Below are positions 1 to 8,873 of a DNA stretch of 9,659 nucleotides, one piece after another. The stretch is from NCBI GenBank assembly GCA_028282395.1, contig JANQHY010000223.1, positions 1 to 9,659 on the forward strand, given 5' to 3'. The notes beneath the pieces were generated by a model that was not told the origin of the DNA, did no database searches, and saw nothing but the letters and a program-made list of their open reading frames with translations. Source of the DNA: Gammaproteobacteria bacterium. GTDB taxonomy: Bacteria > Pseudomonadota > Gammaproteobacteria > UBA12402. A program made the position numbers and the translations under genes. The stretch's first letter is position 1. Each line of letters begins with the position of its first letter.

Positions 1-844
1 AAAACGTGTAGTCTGAGCGAGAATATGCTGCAACCCATTGAGCAATAAATTGTTTTACTGCATCGACCCCCTCACTGATATCATACTCCAGACCATTTGA
101 TGAATTTTGGATGACAGAGTTTAGCTTCTGCTTAATAGTATCCGGGATTGCCACATCACCAGGAGAATGATCATCATTCAACATGATTAGTTGATAAAAA
201 TACTGCTTTATCTCTCTATCCATATCATGTTCAGCCGAAGTTTTAAAAACATTGCTTTTGCCAGAAAAGACGGACTTCATACCTGAAACGATAGACTTTA
301 ATATTTCTTTATTGCAGGAAAAATATTGATCTTTACCTTGGTAGCCAGCGTTAAATTTTTTTAGGAATTTAGCTGCTATTTTTTTAAAATTTGAGTCCCG
401 GGAACCTCTGGCACGATCAGTGAGTGCATCCACAAACTTTTGTTGTAGTTGTGAATCAACGTTCGCTCTCACCTCATGGTCATAATAGTATGCTCGACTT
501 TGCGACTCTAATGTTAAGGCTTCACCGATTGCATTCTTTGTAATAGTAACGCTAATAGGAAGTCGACCTTCTGGCGCAATGGCAACCACATCCCCACTGC
601 TGTTGGTCTCAATGAGCACGTCATAAACTCTAGCACGTCTACACCACCCACGTATTTCTTGCCTGGCCTGATCAATACTATGACTCATCAGAGCCCTCTT
701 AAAATCCCATCTCTCAGCAATCAGCATTTTCCACATCGTTACATCAGAAACACTCGGCTCTCTCTCTTCTGCAGGCAACGCCGCCCTGGATAAGGGAAAA
801 ATCTTATACTTGCCAGTATCAAAATCTAATAGATAAATAGCCAT
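1..844 (-). CDS. Partial unknown protein, N-terminal 281 residues (runs off the left edge)
   Basis: I translated this frame by hand: it opens at an ATG (844-842) and stays free of stops to the window edge, giving 281 residues with no C-terminus. The start is supported by AAGGA ending 6 bases before the ATG. The protein begins MAIYLLDFDTGKYKIF and looks soluble, with no signal peptide or membrane segment. Its N-terminal part is Trp/Arg-rich around WKMLIAERWDFKRAL and EIRGWCRRARVYDVLIE. A short beta-like stretch (IAPEGRLPISVTITKNAIG) follows, then a lysine-rich, mostly helical part (FKKIAAKFLKKFNAG). I recognise no domain or catalytic motif. If the host is a Legionella, an uncharacterised or secreted effector-like protein is possible, but the C-terminus where a secretion signal would lie is outside the window. 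That it is a real gene is fairly sure; its role is unknown. Confidence 0.75.
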   Translation of the reverse strand, partial: MAIYLLDFDTGKYKIFPLSRAALPAEEREPSVSDVTMWKMLIAERWDFKRALMSHSIDQARQEIRGWCRRARVYDVLIETNSSGDVVAIAPEGRLPISVTITKNAIGEALTLESQSRAYYYDHEVRANVDSQLQQKFVDALTDRARGSRDSNFKKIAAKFLKKFNAGYQGKDQYFSCNKEILKSIVSGMKSVFSGKSNVFKTSAEHDMDREIKQYFYQLIMLNDDHSPGDVAIPDTIKQKLNSVIQNSSNGLEYDISEGVDAVKQFIAQWVAAYSRSDYTF

Positions 845-1161
845 CAAACATCCTTGTTATCAGCACTTCTTTTCAGGGTAGCTAAGCCCCAAATTCACTA
901 CCCGCGCATGTAAGCCAGAAAAGCTTCATCTTTTCAACTAACAACTTTACTAAAACGATGTTGTGATGGCATTAAAACTTATTACCTATTTGTAAAAGAT
1001 GATGGTTTAACCATGGTGCCCTAACCTCGATGTAGAGAAAGAAAAATAGAGGGGTGAAGATTGTTTTATGCCCATGCTGTATTTTGCCTTTGTTGCGCAG
1101 AATGCCTTGGTTACCAACATGTGAAAATGTACTTTCTTAAATACAAAACCACGTTACTGTT
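845..1161. other. Gene-free gap between thiF and the left-edge gene
   Basis: This stretch has no convincing coding frame. It must hold the promoter of the left-edge gene, but I find no good -35/-10 pair. It contains an inverted repeat GGGTAG/CTACCC (876-881 and 898-903, 16-base spacer) about 30 bases before the left gene's start, which could be a leader hairpin or operator. A small hairpin GAAAAG/CTTTTC lies at 918-935, and a 13-base palindrome with arms ATGGTT/AACCAT at 1002-1014. No hairpin followed by a T-run is visible just after thiF, so termination of the thi transcript here is not explained by the sequence. Confidence 0.5.
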
Positions 1162-2229
1162 TCATGATTTTTTCTGTTCTTTGACGGCATTTACCCCTCC
1201 TTTTAGAGAATATACTGATTGAATACCCTGTTCCTTCAACACAGCCACGGCATATTGACTGCGAATGCCGTTGGCACAACAAATGATTGTTTTGTAGAGC
1301 GGATCAAACTTATATCTCATCAACTCTTTAGTTGTAAGCCGTATTACATTGCAATCAGATGGATAAGACTCTGTTGCATGATGTATATCAAGCCATACTA
1401 CAGGTTCTCTTTGTTGCCACAGCAAAGCAGTAGCATAATCGACTTCGCTATTATCCATCTCGGTTGTTTTGTGTGAATTCTTGTATGATTGGCCCTGGCA
1501 AACCAGGCAGTTAAGGTTTTGGCTATAATGAAAGCATTCTAATTTAAGAGAGCAAGCGTCATAACGGTAAAAACGATTGAAAAGTGCTACTGGTTTTCCA
1601 AGCAGATATTCAATGACTTGAGAAACACCCATTGTAGCTAAAGTGGCAATATCCGCACCTAAAGCTCCGGAGTCTAAGCAGGTTATGTGATTCTTAGCTA
1701 GAATACCTTGTTCAAATACGCATTGGTAACAACCTCCTTTATTAGGCAAATGATAAAACCCTAGCTGAGCTTGGCGCCCTAAGACACTGATATTGAGCAT
1801 AGGTTTATGATATTGAACACATGCTTGATTCACTTGATAACGGGTCTGCAAATTATCCGTCCCATCAATGATGACATCATAAGACATAATAAGATGAGCA
1901 AGGTTATGATCAAACCTTTTATGATAAATTGTGATATTAGCCTCTGGATTGAACCGTAACAGGCGCTCTTTAGCGACATACACTTTACTCTTACCAATTG
2001 CATCAGCATCAAATAGGGTTTGGCGATGTAAGTTTGAAAGCTCGACATTATCATGGTCTATTAGTCCAATATGCCCGATACCAGCGCAGGCCAAGTACAT
2101 AGCAATAGGACAACCAGTGCCTCCTATACCAATACATAGCACTTTGGCTTGCATTAGTTTTTGTTGTCCACTATAGCCAATATCTTTAAGGTGAATTTGG
2201 TGCCGGTAGCGGTCTATGTATGATTTCAT
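1162..2229 (-). CDS. thiF: ThiF-type ThiS adenylyltransferase with C-terminal rhodanese domain
   Basis: This E1-like enzyme activates the C-terminal glycine of ThiS with ATP, so that sulfur can be added for thiazole synthesis in the cytosol. I start it at the internal ATG (2229), which has a strong AGGAGG 9 bases upstream. An upstream alternative start at 2283 would add 18 residues unlike the family. The product is 355 residues. The nucleotide-binding loop GIGGTG is at 34-39, and DHDNVELSNLHRQ (58-70) carries the acidic and arginine residues of the adenylation site. Zinc pairs are C167/C170 and C241/C244. C184 in TCLDSGALG matches the E. coli ThiF cysteine that bonds to ThiS. From about 275 a rhodanese-like domain follows, with the loop CANGIRS (318-324) and C318 as the probable persulfide cysteine. 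This architecture resembles MoeZ/Uba4 proteins, so MoeB-like activity is an alternative, but the operon argues for ThiF. It is the last gene of the operon and overlaps thiDE by 44 bases. Confidence 0.9.
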   Translation of the reverse strand: MKSYIDRYRHQIHLKDIGYSGQQKLMQAKVLCIGIGGTGCPIAMYLACAGIGHIGLIDHDNVELSNLHRQTLFDADAIGKSKVYVAKERLLRFNPEANITIYHKRFDHNLAHLIMSYDVIIDGTDNLQTRYQVNQACVQYHKPMLNISVLGRQAQLGFYHLPNKGGCYQCVFEQGILAKNHITCLDSGALGADIATLATMGVSQVIEYLLGKPVALFNRFYRYDACSLKLECFHYSQNLNCLVCQGQSYKNSHKTTEMDNSEVDYATALLWQQREPVVWLDIHHATESYPSDCNVIRLTTKELMRYKFDPLYKTIICCANGIRSQYAVAVLKEQGIQSVYSLKGGVNAVKEQKKS

Positions 2230-3673
2230 CCTTGTTAACCTCCTGAATACATTGATAAGCTGAAGCAATAGGGTCTTTGGCATCTATAATTTGGCTGACC
2301 AATCCAACTGCATTAGCACCTTTATCGATAAGATTTTTTATATCTGAGCAACGAATCCCGCCTATTGCAACAAGCGGGATAGTATTGATGAGGCTTTTCC
2401 AGTGTTGAATCATTTCATCCCCCTGTGGCAGAAATTGCATAGACTTGTTAGTAGTGTTAAAGATTGGCCCCAAGGCAATATACGATGGGTTTATGGATAT
2501 TGCCCGAACCAACTCAAAGTGATCATGTGTGCTAATTCCCAAGCGCAAACCCGCTTTAGCAATCGCCTTCAAATCGGCATGATCAAGATCTTCTTGGCCT
2601 AAATGTACACCGTAAGCATTGTATTCAATTGCCAGTGCCCAATGATCATTAATATATAATGTGACCTGGTGCTGTCTGGCTAATTTAATGGCATGCTTAA
2701 TCTCAACACAAAGGTATTTGAGATTTGTAGTCTTAATCCTTAGCTGCATAAGCCTAACCCCTGCTTGTGCTAATTTTTCAATCCAACTGGCACGGTCAAT
2801 AATGCAGTAAATACCATTGACTTGATGACAGCGCCTGAATGGTTGAGTAGTCTCCTGCCATGATATTTCTGGTAGCTGCGTAAAATGTATAGGCATTGCA
2901 ATAGCACCATAATTGGGCAATGTTGTAGAATATTGCAGTTGAGAATACAAATAGGATTTAGCATAAACCACAGCATTATTGAGACTATGCCCTTTAACCA
3001 AGGCCGCAGCAATGGCTGATGCAAAGCAACAGCCCGTACCGTGTAATTTTGTTTTACTTTCGTTTTTAAGACGTACAAACGATAAATATATACCTTCACC
3101 CTCCTCATTAAAGAAATAATCAACTGCACTTTTTTGCAACATCCCCCCTTTAATAACTAAGGCTGGAAGGGAAAACTTTTGGTGTAGTGCTCGCCCTATA
3201 ATTGGGAAATCACCAGGATCATTGAGAGAGTATTCACTAAAATATTTAGCCTCATCAATATTAAATATTACGAGATCTGCACGAGAGAACAGTGTTTGTC
3301 TCATGGCCTCAATCACAATTGGTGTGACAAACGAATATCCTGATGATGATTTAAGGATAAGATCACAGATACAGAAGACTGCAGGATGTTCTCTTAACCA
3401 ATTGGCTAGATAGGTTATGTGATCAGCATCGAGCATCAATCCTATTTTAACAACCCTAGGTATTCCTAATGCTTGGAGAGCCTGAATTTGAGCGATAAAC
3501 ATATCGATGGATACTGGCTTAATAGATAGAACATGTTGTGGGTTTTGAGCCGAAATAGATGTAAGCACAGTACTTGCATGTACCCCTAAACGCTCAGCGG
3601 TGACCAAATCTTTTTGTATTCCGGAACCGCTACAACAGTCTGAGCCACCAATAAACCAGAGGTCACAAGTCAT
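2186..3673 (-). CDS. thiDE: Bifunctional HMP-P kinase / thiamine-phosphate synthase (ThiD-ThiE fusion)
   Basis: This two-domain enzyme makes HMP-PP and couples it with thiazole phosphate to give TMP. The ATG at 3673 overlaps the thiG stop as ATGA, with AGGGA 8 bases upstream; a non-ATG start at 3694 would reach into thiG. The product is 495 residues. The ThiD-like kinase (about 1-260) has GGSDCCSGSGIQKDL near 9-23, IKGG (174-177) and the anion-hole GTGC (212-215). Several usually conserved spots differ: DPVM is replaced by DLIL and TPN by IFN. ThiE (about 285-480) has QLRIK (310-314), INDHWALA (341-348), GVHLGQEDL (355-363), GPIFNTTNK (402-410) and VAIGGI (435-440), all typical of TMP synthase. 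The ThiE call is firm. The ThiD call rests on fold-level motifs and the fusion. Fused ThiDE proteins are known in bacteria. Overlap with both neighbours suggests translational coupling. Confidence 0.92.
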   Translation of the reverse strand: MTCDLWFIGGSDCCSGSGIQKDLVTAERLGVHASTVLTSISAQNPQHVLSIKPVSIDMFIAQIQALQALGIPRVVKIGLMLDADHITYLANWLREHPAVFCICDLILKSSSGYSFVTPIVIEAMRQTLFSRADLVIFNIDEAKYFSEYSLNDPGDFPIIGRALHQKFSLPALVIKGGMLQKSAVDYFFNEEGEGIYLSFVRLKNESKTKLHGTGCCFASAIAAALVKGHSLNNAVVYAKSYLYSQLQYSTTLPNYGAIAMPIHFTQLPEISWQETTQPFRRCHQVNGIYCIIDRASWIEKLAQAGVRLMQLRIKTTNLKYLCVEIKHAIKLARQHQVTLYINDHWALAIEYNAYGVHLGQEDLDHADLKAIAKAGLRLGISTHDHFELVRAISINPSYIALGPIFNTTNKSMQFLPQGDEMIQHWKSLINTIPLVAIGGIRCSDIKNLIDKGANAVGLVSQIIDAKDPIASAYQCIQEVNKDEIIHRPLPAPNSP

Positions 3674-4461
3674 GATACTTGTCCCTGATGCCAAAAAGGG
3701 GTATCAATTAATGGTGTACTTTGATTAGCCTCTTGTCTGTAAGGCATCCTCCCAGCCTCATATCCCAATCTTCCTGCTTCGATCGCCAATTGAAACGCTC
3801 GCGCCATAATTTCAGGCTGTTGCGCTTGTGATACCGCACTATTAAGTAAAATAGCATCAAAACCCATTTGCATCGCCATTGCGGCGTCAGAGGGTTGACC
3901 AATGCCGGCGTCAATGATGAGCTGAACTGTGGGAAATTCATTGCGTAACATCATCAGACCTTGAGGATTGCGCAGGCCCTGACCACTGCCAATGGGTGAT
4001 GCTAGGGGCATTAAGACATCAATCCCCAGTGCGATGAGTTGCTGACAAACACTCAGATCATCTGCACAATATGGAAACACATCAAACCCATTTTCAACTA
4101 AAATTTCTGCTGCCTTGACTAACTCAAGACTATTAGGAAGCAGAGTGTGATCATTTAAAATTACTTCAAGTTTAATCCAGTCGGTTTTGAACATCTCGCG
4201 AGCCATGTCGGCCATAGCGACTGCCTCTAGGGCACTGTGACAGCCAGCGGTATTAGGTAGAATCGTAATGGGTAAGGCATTTAGTGTTTGCCAGAATTCA
4301 TTGGGTTCTTTATTGTGCTGACTTTCACGTTTAAGACTCACTGTGACAACCTCAGTACCAGAAGAAATAATTGAACACTCAAGATCATGCAGTGTTGGAT
4401 ATTGTGAAGTCCCAAGTAGAAGATGACTCTGTAAAGTTTTACCATAAAGGTTAAGAGCCAT
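3670..4461 (-). CDS. thiG: Thiazole synthase ThiG
   Basis: ThiG assembles thiazole phosphate from deoxyxylulose 5-phosphate, the glycine imine from ThiO and sulfur from ThiS thiocarboxylate. The 263-residue product has the normal length and covers the whole TIM-barrel family profile. It has the N-terminal LYGKTLQSHLLLGTSQYP, and TDWIKLEVI with K97 as the likely Schiff-base lysine. MPLASPIGSGQGLRNP (151-166), DAGIGQPSDAAMAMQMGFD and LLNSAV form the phosphate-binding end. The ATG is 2 bases after the thiS stop. Its ribosome-binding site AAGGTGG lies inside the last thiS codons, those encoding Gln-Gly-Gly, so translation of the two is probably coupled. The stop overlaps the thiDE start by 4 bases. 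Confidence 0.97.
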   Translation of the reverse strand: MALNLYGKTLQSHLLLGTSQYPTLHDLECSIISSGTEVVTVSLKRESQHNKEPNEFWQTLNALPITILPNTAGCHSALEAVAMADMAREMFKTDWIKLEVILNDHTLLPNSLELVKAAEILVENGFDVFPYCADDLSVCQQLIALGIDVLMPLASPIGSGQGLRNPQGLMMLRNEFPTVQLIIDAGIGQPSDAAMAMQMGFDAILLNSAVSQAQQPEIMARAFQLAIEAGRLGYEAGRMPYRQEANQSTPLIDTPFWHQGQVS

Positions 4462-4463
4462 GA

Positions 4464-4661
4464 CTATCCACCTTGCATGGGTTTTATAACAGCAATACGA
4501 TCGCCGCTTTTGATAAAAGTGCTACAGTGTTTGTCACTGTGTATCACATACCCATTAATTACGATTGCAAAAGGATGGACCAATTGCTGTATTTCAATGA
4601 TATCCAAAACAGATGTCATTGGATCCACTTCAATGTTTTCATCGTTAAACAAAACTTTCAT
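4464..4661 (-). CDS. thiS: Sulfur carrier protein ThiS
   Basis: This 65-residue ubiquitin-like carrier begins MKVLFNDENIEV and ends KPMQGG. The terminal Gly-Gly is the site that ThiF adenylates and that becomes the thiocarboxylate used by ThiG. Size and ending are standard for the family. The start codon overlaps the thiO stop as ATGA, with GGAG 7 bases upstream. The motif and its place between thiO and thiG make the call secure. Confidence 0.96.
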   Translation of the reverse strand: MKVLFNDENIEVDPMTSVLDIIEIQQLVHPFAIVINGYVIHSDKHCSTFIKSGDRIAVIKPMQGG

Positions 4662-5707
4662 ATCTTTTCTCCATGCTTACTAAGTAATGATTGGGCCACT
4701 TTGTCTGTCAAAGCTGGCGTCAATAAATATCCATGACGATACAGCCCATTGATGGTCCAGAGGTTGTCGCTTTGAATCACTTTAGGCAAACCCGTTTTAT
4801 AGCTAGGTCTTGTTGCCGCATGTGTGCTTATAAGCCTGGCTTCAGCAAACCCAGCACAGATTGCATAAGCACTGGTGCCAATCTCTAATAAACTTTTAAG
4901 AGAAATCGGTGAATGATCATAACTGTAGATACTGGTGGCACCGAGGTAATACTCTTCATGAGTCCTAGGAACGACATACAAGGCTTTTTTCGGATGAACA
5001 ATACGTAGCATGTGTTGAATTTTAACATTTGGGGCATGTACAAGTATTGCTTCACCACGGACCGCTATTAAATCCATATCGGTGTCTTTTGCACCCAGTC
5101 CTCGTGCATCAATAACGGCATCAAATTTTTCTTTGAGCAAACCGATCTCGGCCTGGCTGCAAGACTTTTCTTTATAAATTACACCCGGGGAATTTTTCAA
5201 AAAATCGGTGGTTGATTGAAAAAACCTAGGAACATGAACAAAAGCCTCTTTTGGCAAGGCAAGACATTGTTGGTACAACTTATTTTTTTTTAGGTTAGGC
5301 TCAAGTGTATCCAAGGCATGTTTATCGAGTCGTATGGCCTCATCTGCATGAAATACCTGCTGTTCAATAATAAGCGACTGATGTCGATAGTCAGCCCCAT
5401 CCTGATGATGAGCCAACAGCAGAGTACCAGATGGTATCCAGATGGGTTCAGGGCAGTGAAGCAATGCTAATAAAGTTGGCCAAAGCTTCAAACTAATACA
5501 ACCTAGTTCATATAGCGCAGGATTATTTTGTAATAGCTCAGTATAAGGTGCAACCATGCCTCCGGCATTTCTTGCACAGCAAGTTGGATTTGCATCCAAT
5601 TGATTAGGGTCAAAAATACTTAACTGTATAGAGGGGGATTTTTTCAACAAAGTTAAAGCCATTACTCGGCCCACTAAGCCAAACCCAACAATAGCAATGC
5701 TCTTCAT
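4658..5707 (-). CDS. thiO: FAD-dependent glycine oxidase ThiO
   Basis: ThiO oxidises glycine to iminoglycine with oxygen, supplying the C-N unit of the thiazole. It takes the place of the oxygen-sensitive radical enzyme ThiH. I choose the ATG at 5707, 10 bases after the thiC stop, because MKSIAIVGFGLVG then puts the FAD-binding GFGLVG at 8-13, where this family has it. A TTG at 5731 would lie inside thiC. The ribosome-binding site is weak (AGG only), which hints at coupling to thiC translation. The product is 349 residues. CCARNAGGMVAPYTE (43-57) follows the Rossmann unit, and GLYRHGYLLTPAL (321-333) near the C-terminus carries R324, a probable substrate carboxylate ligand as in DAO-family oxidases. 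R300 in AATRPSYKTGLP is also family-like. Confidence 0.93.
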   Translation of the reverse strand: MKSIAIVGFGLVGRVMALTLLKKSPSIQLSIFDPNQLDANPTCCARNAGGMVAPYTELLQNNPALYELGCISLKLWPTLLALLHCPEPIWIPSGTLLLAHHQDGADYRHQSLIIEQQVFHADEAIRLDKHALDTLEPNLKKNKLYQQCLALPKEAFVHVPRFFQSTTDFLKNSPGVIYKEKSCSQAEIGLLKEKFDAVIDARGLGAKDTDMDLIAVRGEAILVHAPNVKIQHMLRIVHPKKALYVVPRTHEEYYLGATSIYSYDHSPISLKSLLEIGTSAYAICAGFAEARLISTHAATRPSYKTGLPKVIQSDNLWTINGLYRHGYLLTPALTDKVAQSLLSKHGEKI

Positions 5708-5717
5708 TGTTAATAGC

Positions 5718-7519
<1,802 letters not shown>

Positions 7520-7604
7520 TCAGCTTCCTACGTTAGTTCTAACTAAATTCAGGTTCAAAGGGTCCAGTTTTACTGTCTCAGCCCAACTTGGGCTCCCCTG
7601 CTGA
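7520..7604 (-). promoter_or_regulatory. TPP riboswitch (THI element) aptamer
   Basis: The sequence matches the THI-box core closely. P1 is TCAGC (7600-7604) with GCTGA (7520-7524). AGGGG is followed by the P3 stem AGCCC/GGGCT and the CTGAGA pyrimidine-sensing motif. A short hairpin CAGT/ACTG comes next, then GACCCTTTGAACCTGA, the P5 hairpin GTTAG/CTAAC and CGTAGGAAGC. All parts of the pyrophosphate- and HMP-binding arms are present. It lies just upstream of thiC on the same strand, as expected for feedback control by thiamine pyrophosphate. Confidence 0.97.
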
Positions 7605-7757
7605 TAGGATCTAATTTTTCCATAGCTGATTAATAATTTCCAGCTTGATACACCCTTGACGACATCTTATATACCTAATTAAAACCATCCCTACCTAAGG
7701 TTTACCGATGGACCATTAGAAATCTTATGTTACCTATAGAGACACAACACTTTCTGA
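7605..7757. other. Region upstream of the riboswitch, with probable decayed coding sequence
   Basis: The thi operon promoter must lie on the minus strand here, but I find no hexamer pair good enough to call. On the plus strand, the frame through KPSLPKVYRWTIRNL (about 7682-7726) resembles the stretch preceding GLPGD in choloylglycine hydrolase family proteins. It is in a different frame from the readable part that starts at 7758. I take it as a decayed extension of that gene, at low certainty. Confidence 0.35.
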
Positions 7758-8156
7758 CCAGTTGTAATAGGTTCTGGAATACTTGGATTGCCGGGTGACT
7801 ATTCTCCCCTTTCTCGTTTTGCAAAAGTACCTATTTTAAAGAAAACAGCCATGCAAACCGCAGATGCCACAACCACCTTAAATTTAGCTGAGCATATCTT
7901 AAATAATGCTGATATTCCTTATGGCGTAGTTCGAAATAAACCAAATGATTTTGTTGATTTCAATAGTGTTGACAAAACCCAATGGACGGTTTTTAAAGAT
8001 TTGCGACATAACAAGCTTTATTTTAAATCGTACTATAATCAAAATTTACAGATGATTGACTTAAATAGATTGAACCTTAGCGCTAATGGGAAAGTATTAC
8101 ACTATAAAATTGATCAGCCTCAAAAAATTGATGATGTAACTAAACAAATGCATTAG
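7758..8156 (+). pseudogene. C-terminal remnant of a choloylglycine hydrolase / penicillin V acylase family gene
   Basis: The open frame (132 residues) contains GSGILGLPGDYSPLSRF, a hallmark of linear amide C-N hydrolases of this Ntn family. The arginine in SRF corresponds to a conserved active-site arginine. Further on, HILNNADIPYGVVR, TQWTVFKDL and LYFKSYYNQNLQMIDL match the family's C-terminal strands. The catalytic N-terminal cysteine and about two thirds of a normal protein of roughly 330 residues are missing. A TGA (7755-7757) precedes the frame, and a family-like stretch upstream lies in another frame, so at least one frameshift has occurred. The fragment cannot be an active hydrolase. 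The first usable start, TTG at 7788, falls inside the GLPGD motif. It points away from the thi operon and is unrelated to thiamine. Confidence 0.85.
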
Positions 8157-8160
8157 AGGC

Positions 8161-8174
8161 GGCTCTGTTGCATT
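8161..8174 (+). mobile_element. Possible solitary transposon end (IS6-like terminal sequence)
   Basis: GGCTCTGTTGCATT agrees at 11 of 14 positions with the IS26 terminal repeat as I remember it (GGCACTGTTGCAAA). It starts 5 bases after the stop of the hydrolase remnant. No transposase frame and no inverted partner are in the window, so at most this is a scar of an old insertion. The resemblance could be chance. Confidence 0.25.
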
Positions 8175-8220
8175 AACTTATTGAGGTTGAGTTCATAATA
8201 AGCCTACGGTAGTCTTGTCT

Positions 8221-8260
8221 CCTTTCTAGGACACTCATTTTGAGATAGAAAAGGATTTTT
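8221..8260 (+). terminator. Probable rho-independent terminator reading on the plus strand
   Basis: CCTTTCTA (8221-8228) pairs with TAGAAAAGG (8246-8254), with one bulged A. Inside the loop a second small stem CTCA/TGAG (8234-8237 and 8241-8244) can stack. ATTTTT follows at once (8255-8260). The T-run is on the plus strand only, so it would end transcripts from the hydrolase remnant. The stem is short and AT-rich, so efficiency is uncertain. Confidence 0.45.
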
Positions 8261-8277
8261 ATAGCAGTTCAAAGTTG

Positions 8278-8583
8278 CTACATGCTTTCATACAGATTCA
8301 AATTAAATTTTTTCACTATTTTAATAATCAAAAATGCATCAATTAAATGCCATATGACCATAGCAAGAAGGCATATGAGTGTAAAAATCGCAATACAAGC
8401 ACCGAACAAGGTCATTTGATTATTATCAGTATAAGATGAAAGAAACAAAAACCCGACGATAGTGAAAACTAACAACACAATGAAATAACATGCACTTCGC
8501 GATCGATTAAGGTAAAAGCGATGTGCACCTAAATAGCCAAGAAAAAACCAAAGCATGTAGGCAGCAACCATACTCTTTTCCAT
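8278..8583 (-). CDS. TM2-domain inner-membrane protein
   Basis: The 101-residue product has a TM2 domain. The first membrane segment, MLWFFLGYLGAHRFYLNR (10-27), carries the family motif of aromatic and glycine residues ending in GAHRFYL. Two more hydrophobic stretches follow: FIVLLVFTIVGFLFLSS, and one starting LFGACIAIF that runs into IWHLIDAFLI, whose aspartate is also typical. The start is uncertain. I take the ATG at 8583, since MEKSMVAAYML resembles other TM2 N-termini, but a TTG at 8616 would add 11 residues and neither has a strong ribosome-binding site. A good promoter lies at 8647-8675. TM2 proteins have no settled function in bacteria. The gene stands alone and its neighbours suggest no role. 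Confidence 0.85.
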   Translation of the reverse strand: MEKSMVAAYMLWFFLGYLGAHRFYLNRSRSACYFIVLLVFTIVGFLFLSSYTDNNQMTLFGACIAIFTLICLLAMVIWHLIDAFLIIKIVKKFNLNLYESM

Positions 8584-8646
8584 ACTTTCTAATCTTTTTC
8601 TTTCTAAAAAATCCAACTTATACGCCTATAAACCATTTGTTGTTTA

Positions 8647-8675
8647 ATTTTACTGTAAACATGAATATTTTTCAA
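8647..8675 (-). promoter_or_regulatory. Sigma-70-type promoter of the TM2 gene
   Basis: TTGAAA (8670-8675) and TAAAAT (8647-8652) are 17 bases apart on the minus strand. They match the housekeeping consensus at 4 of 6 and 5 of 6 positions. Transcription would start near 8640, about 57 bases before the ATG at 8583. Confidence 0.6.
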
Positions 8676-8710
8676 CTTAAGCTTCACTTTATTAATTTCT
8701 TTAGGTGATT

Positions 8711-8796
8711 TTGACGCATAAAACCACCAAGAAGACGTTCAACATATATCACTATGATGTCTTCTCAATAAATTAAAAGGCTTCAAAGGCTCACTC
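8711..8796. repeat. Direct repeat copy A: diverged toxin-antitoxin control region
   Basis: This 86-base block matches 9359-9459 along its length, in the same orientation. Shared parts are CGCATAAAACCACCA, ATCACTATGATGT, TCAATAA, TTAAAAGGCT and CAAAGGCTCACTC. It lacks the bases that form the main palindrome and the -10 element of copy B. The antitoxin start ATGCGT is kept on the minus strand, but the frame after it reads only 11 codons before a stop. It looks like the control region of a second, lost antitoxin gene. Confidence 0.75.
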
Positions 8797-8873
8797 CATA
8801 ACTATTAGTGTTGATGCCGTTTAGATCAGAAAAGGTATTACACCTGCATAACAGTTGAAAAATACGGTTTAGA

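Noticed and set aside
1068..1124. 18-codon plus-strand reading frame starting ATGCCCATG
   Set aside because: Very short, with its only purine-rich site too far upstream and no recognisable product.
1219..1476. Plus-strand open frames inside the thi operon, such as this one and those at 1931-2176 and 4473-4736
   Set aside because: They lie wholly or mainly opposite well-supported thi genes, show no family motifs and have no promoter or ribosome-binding evidence.
8523..8708. Plus-strand 61-residue frame across the TM2 gene start and promoter
   Set aside because: Antisense to the TM2 gene and its promoter, low-complexity Phe/Asn-rich product, no ribosome-binding site noticed.
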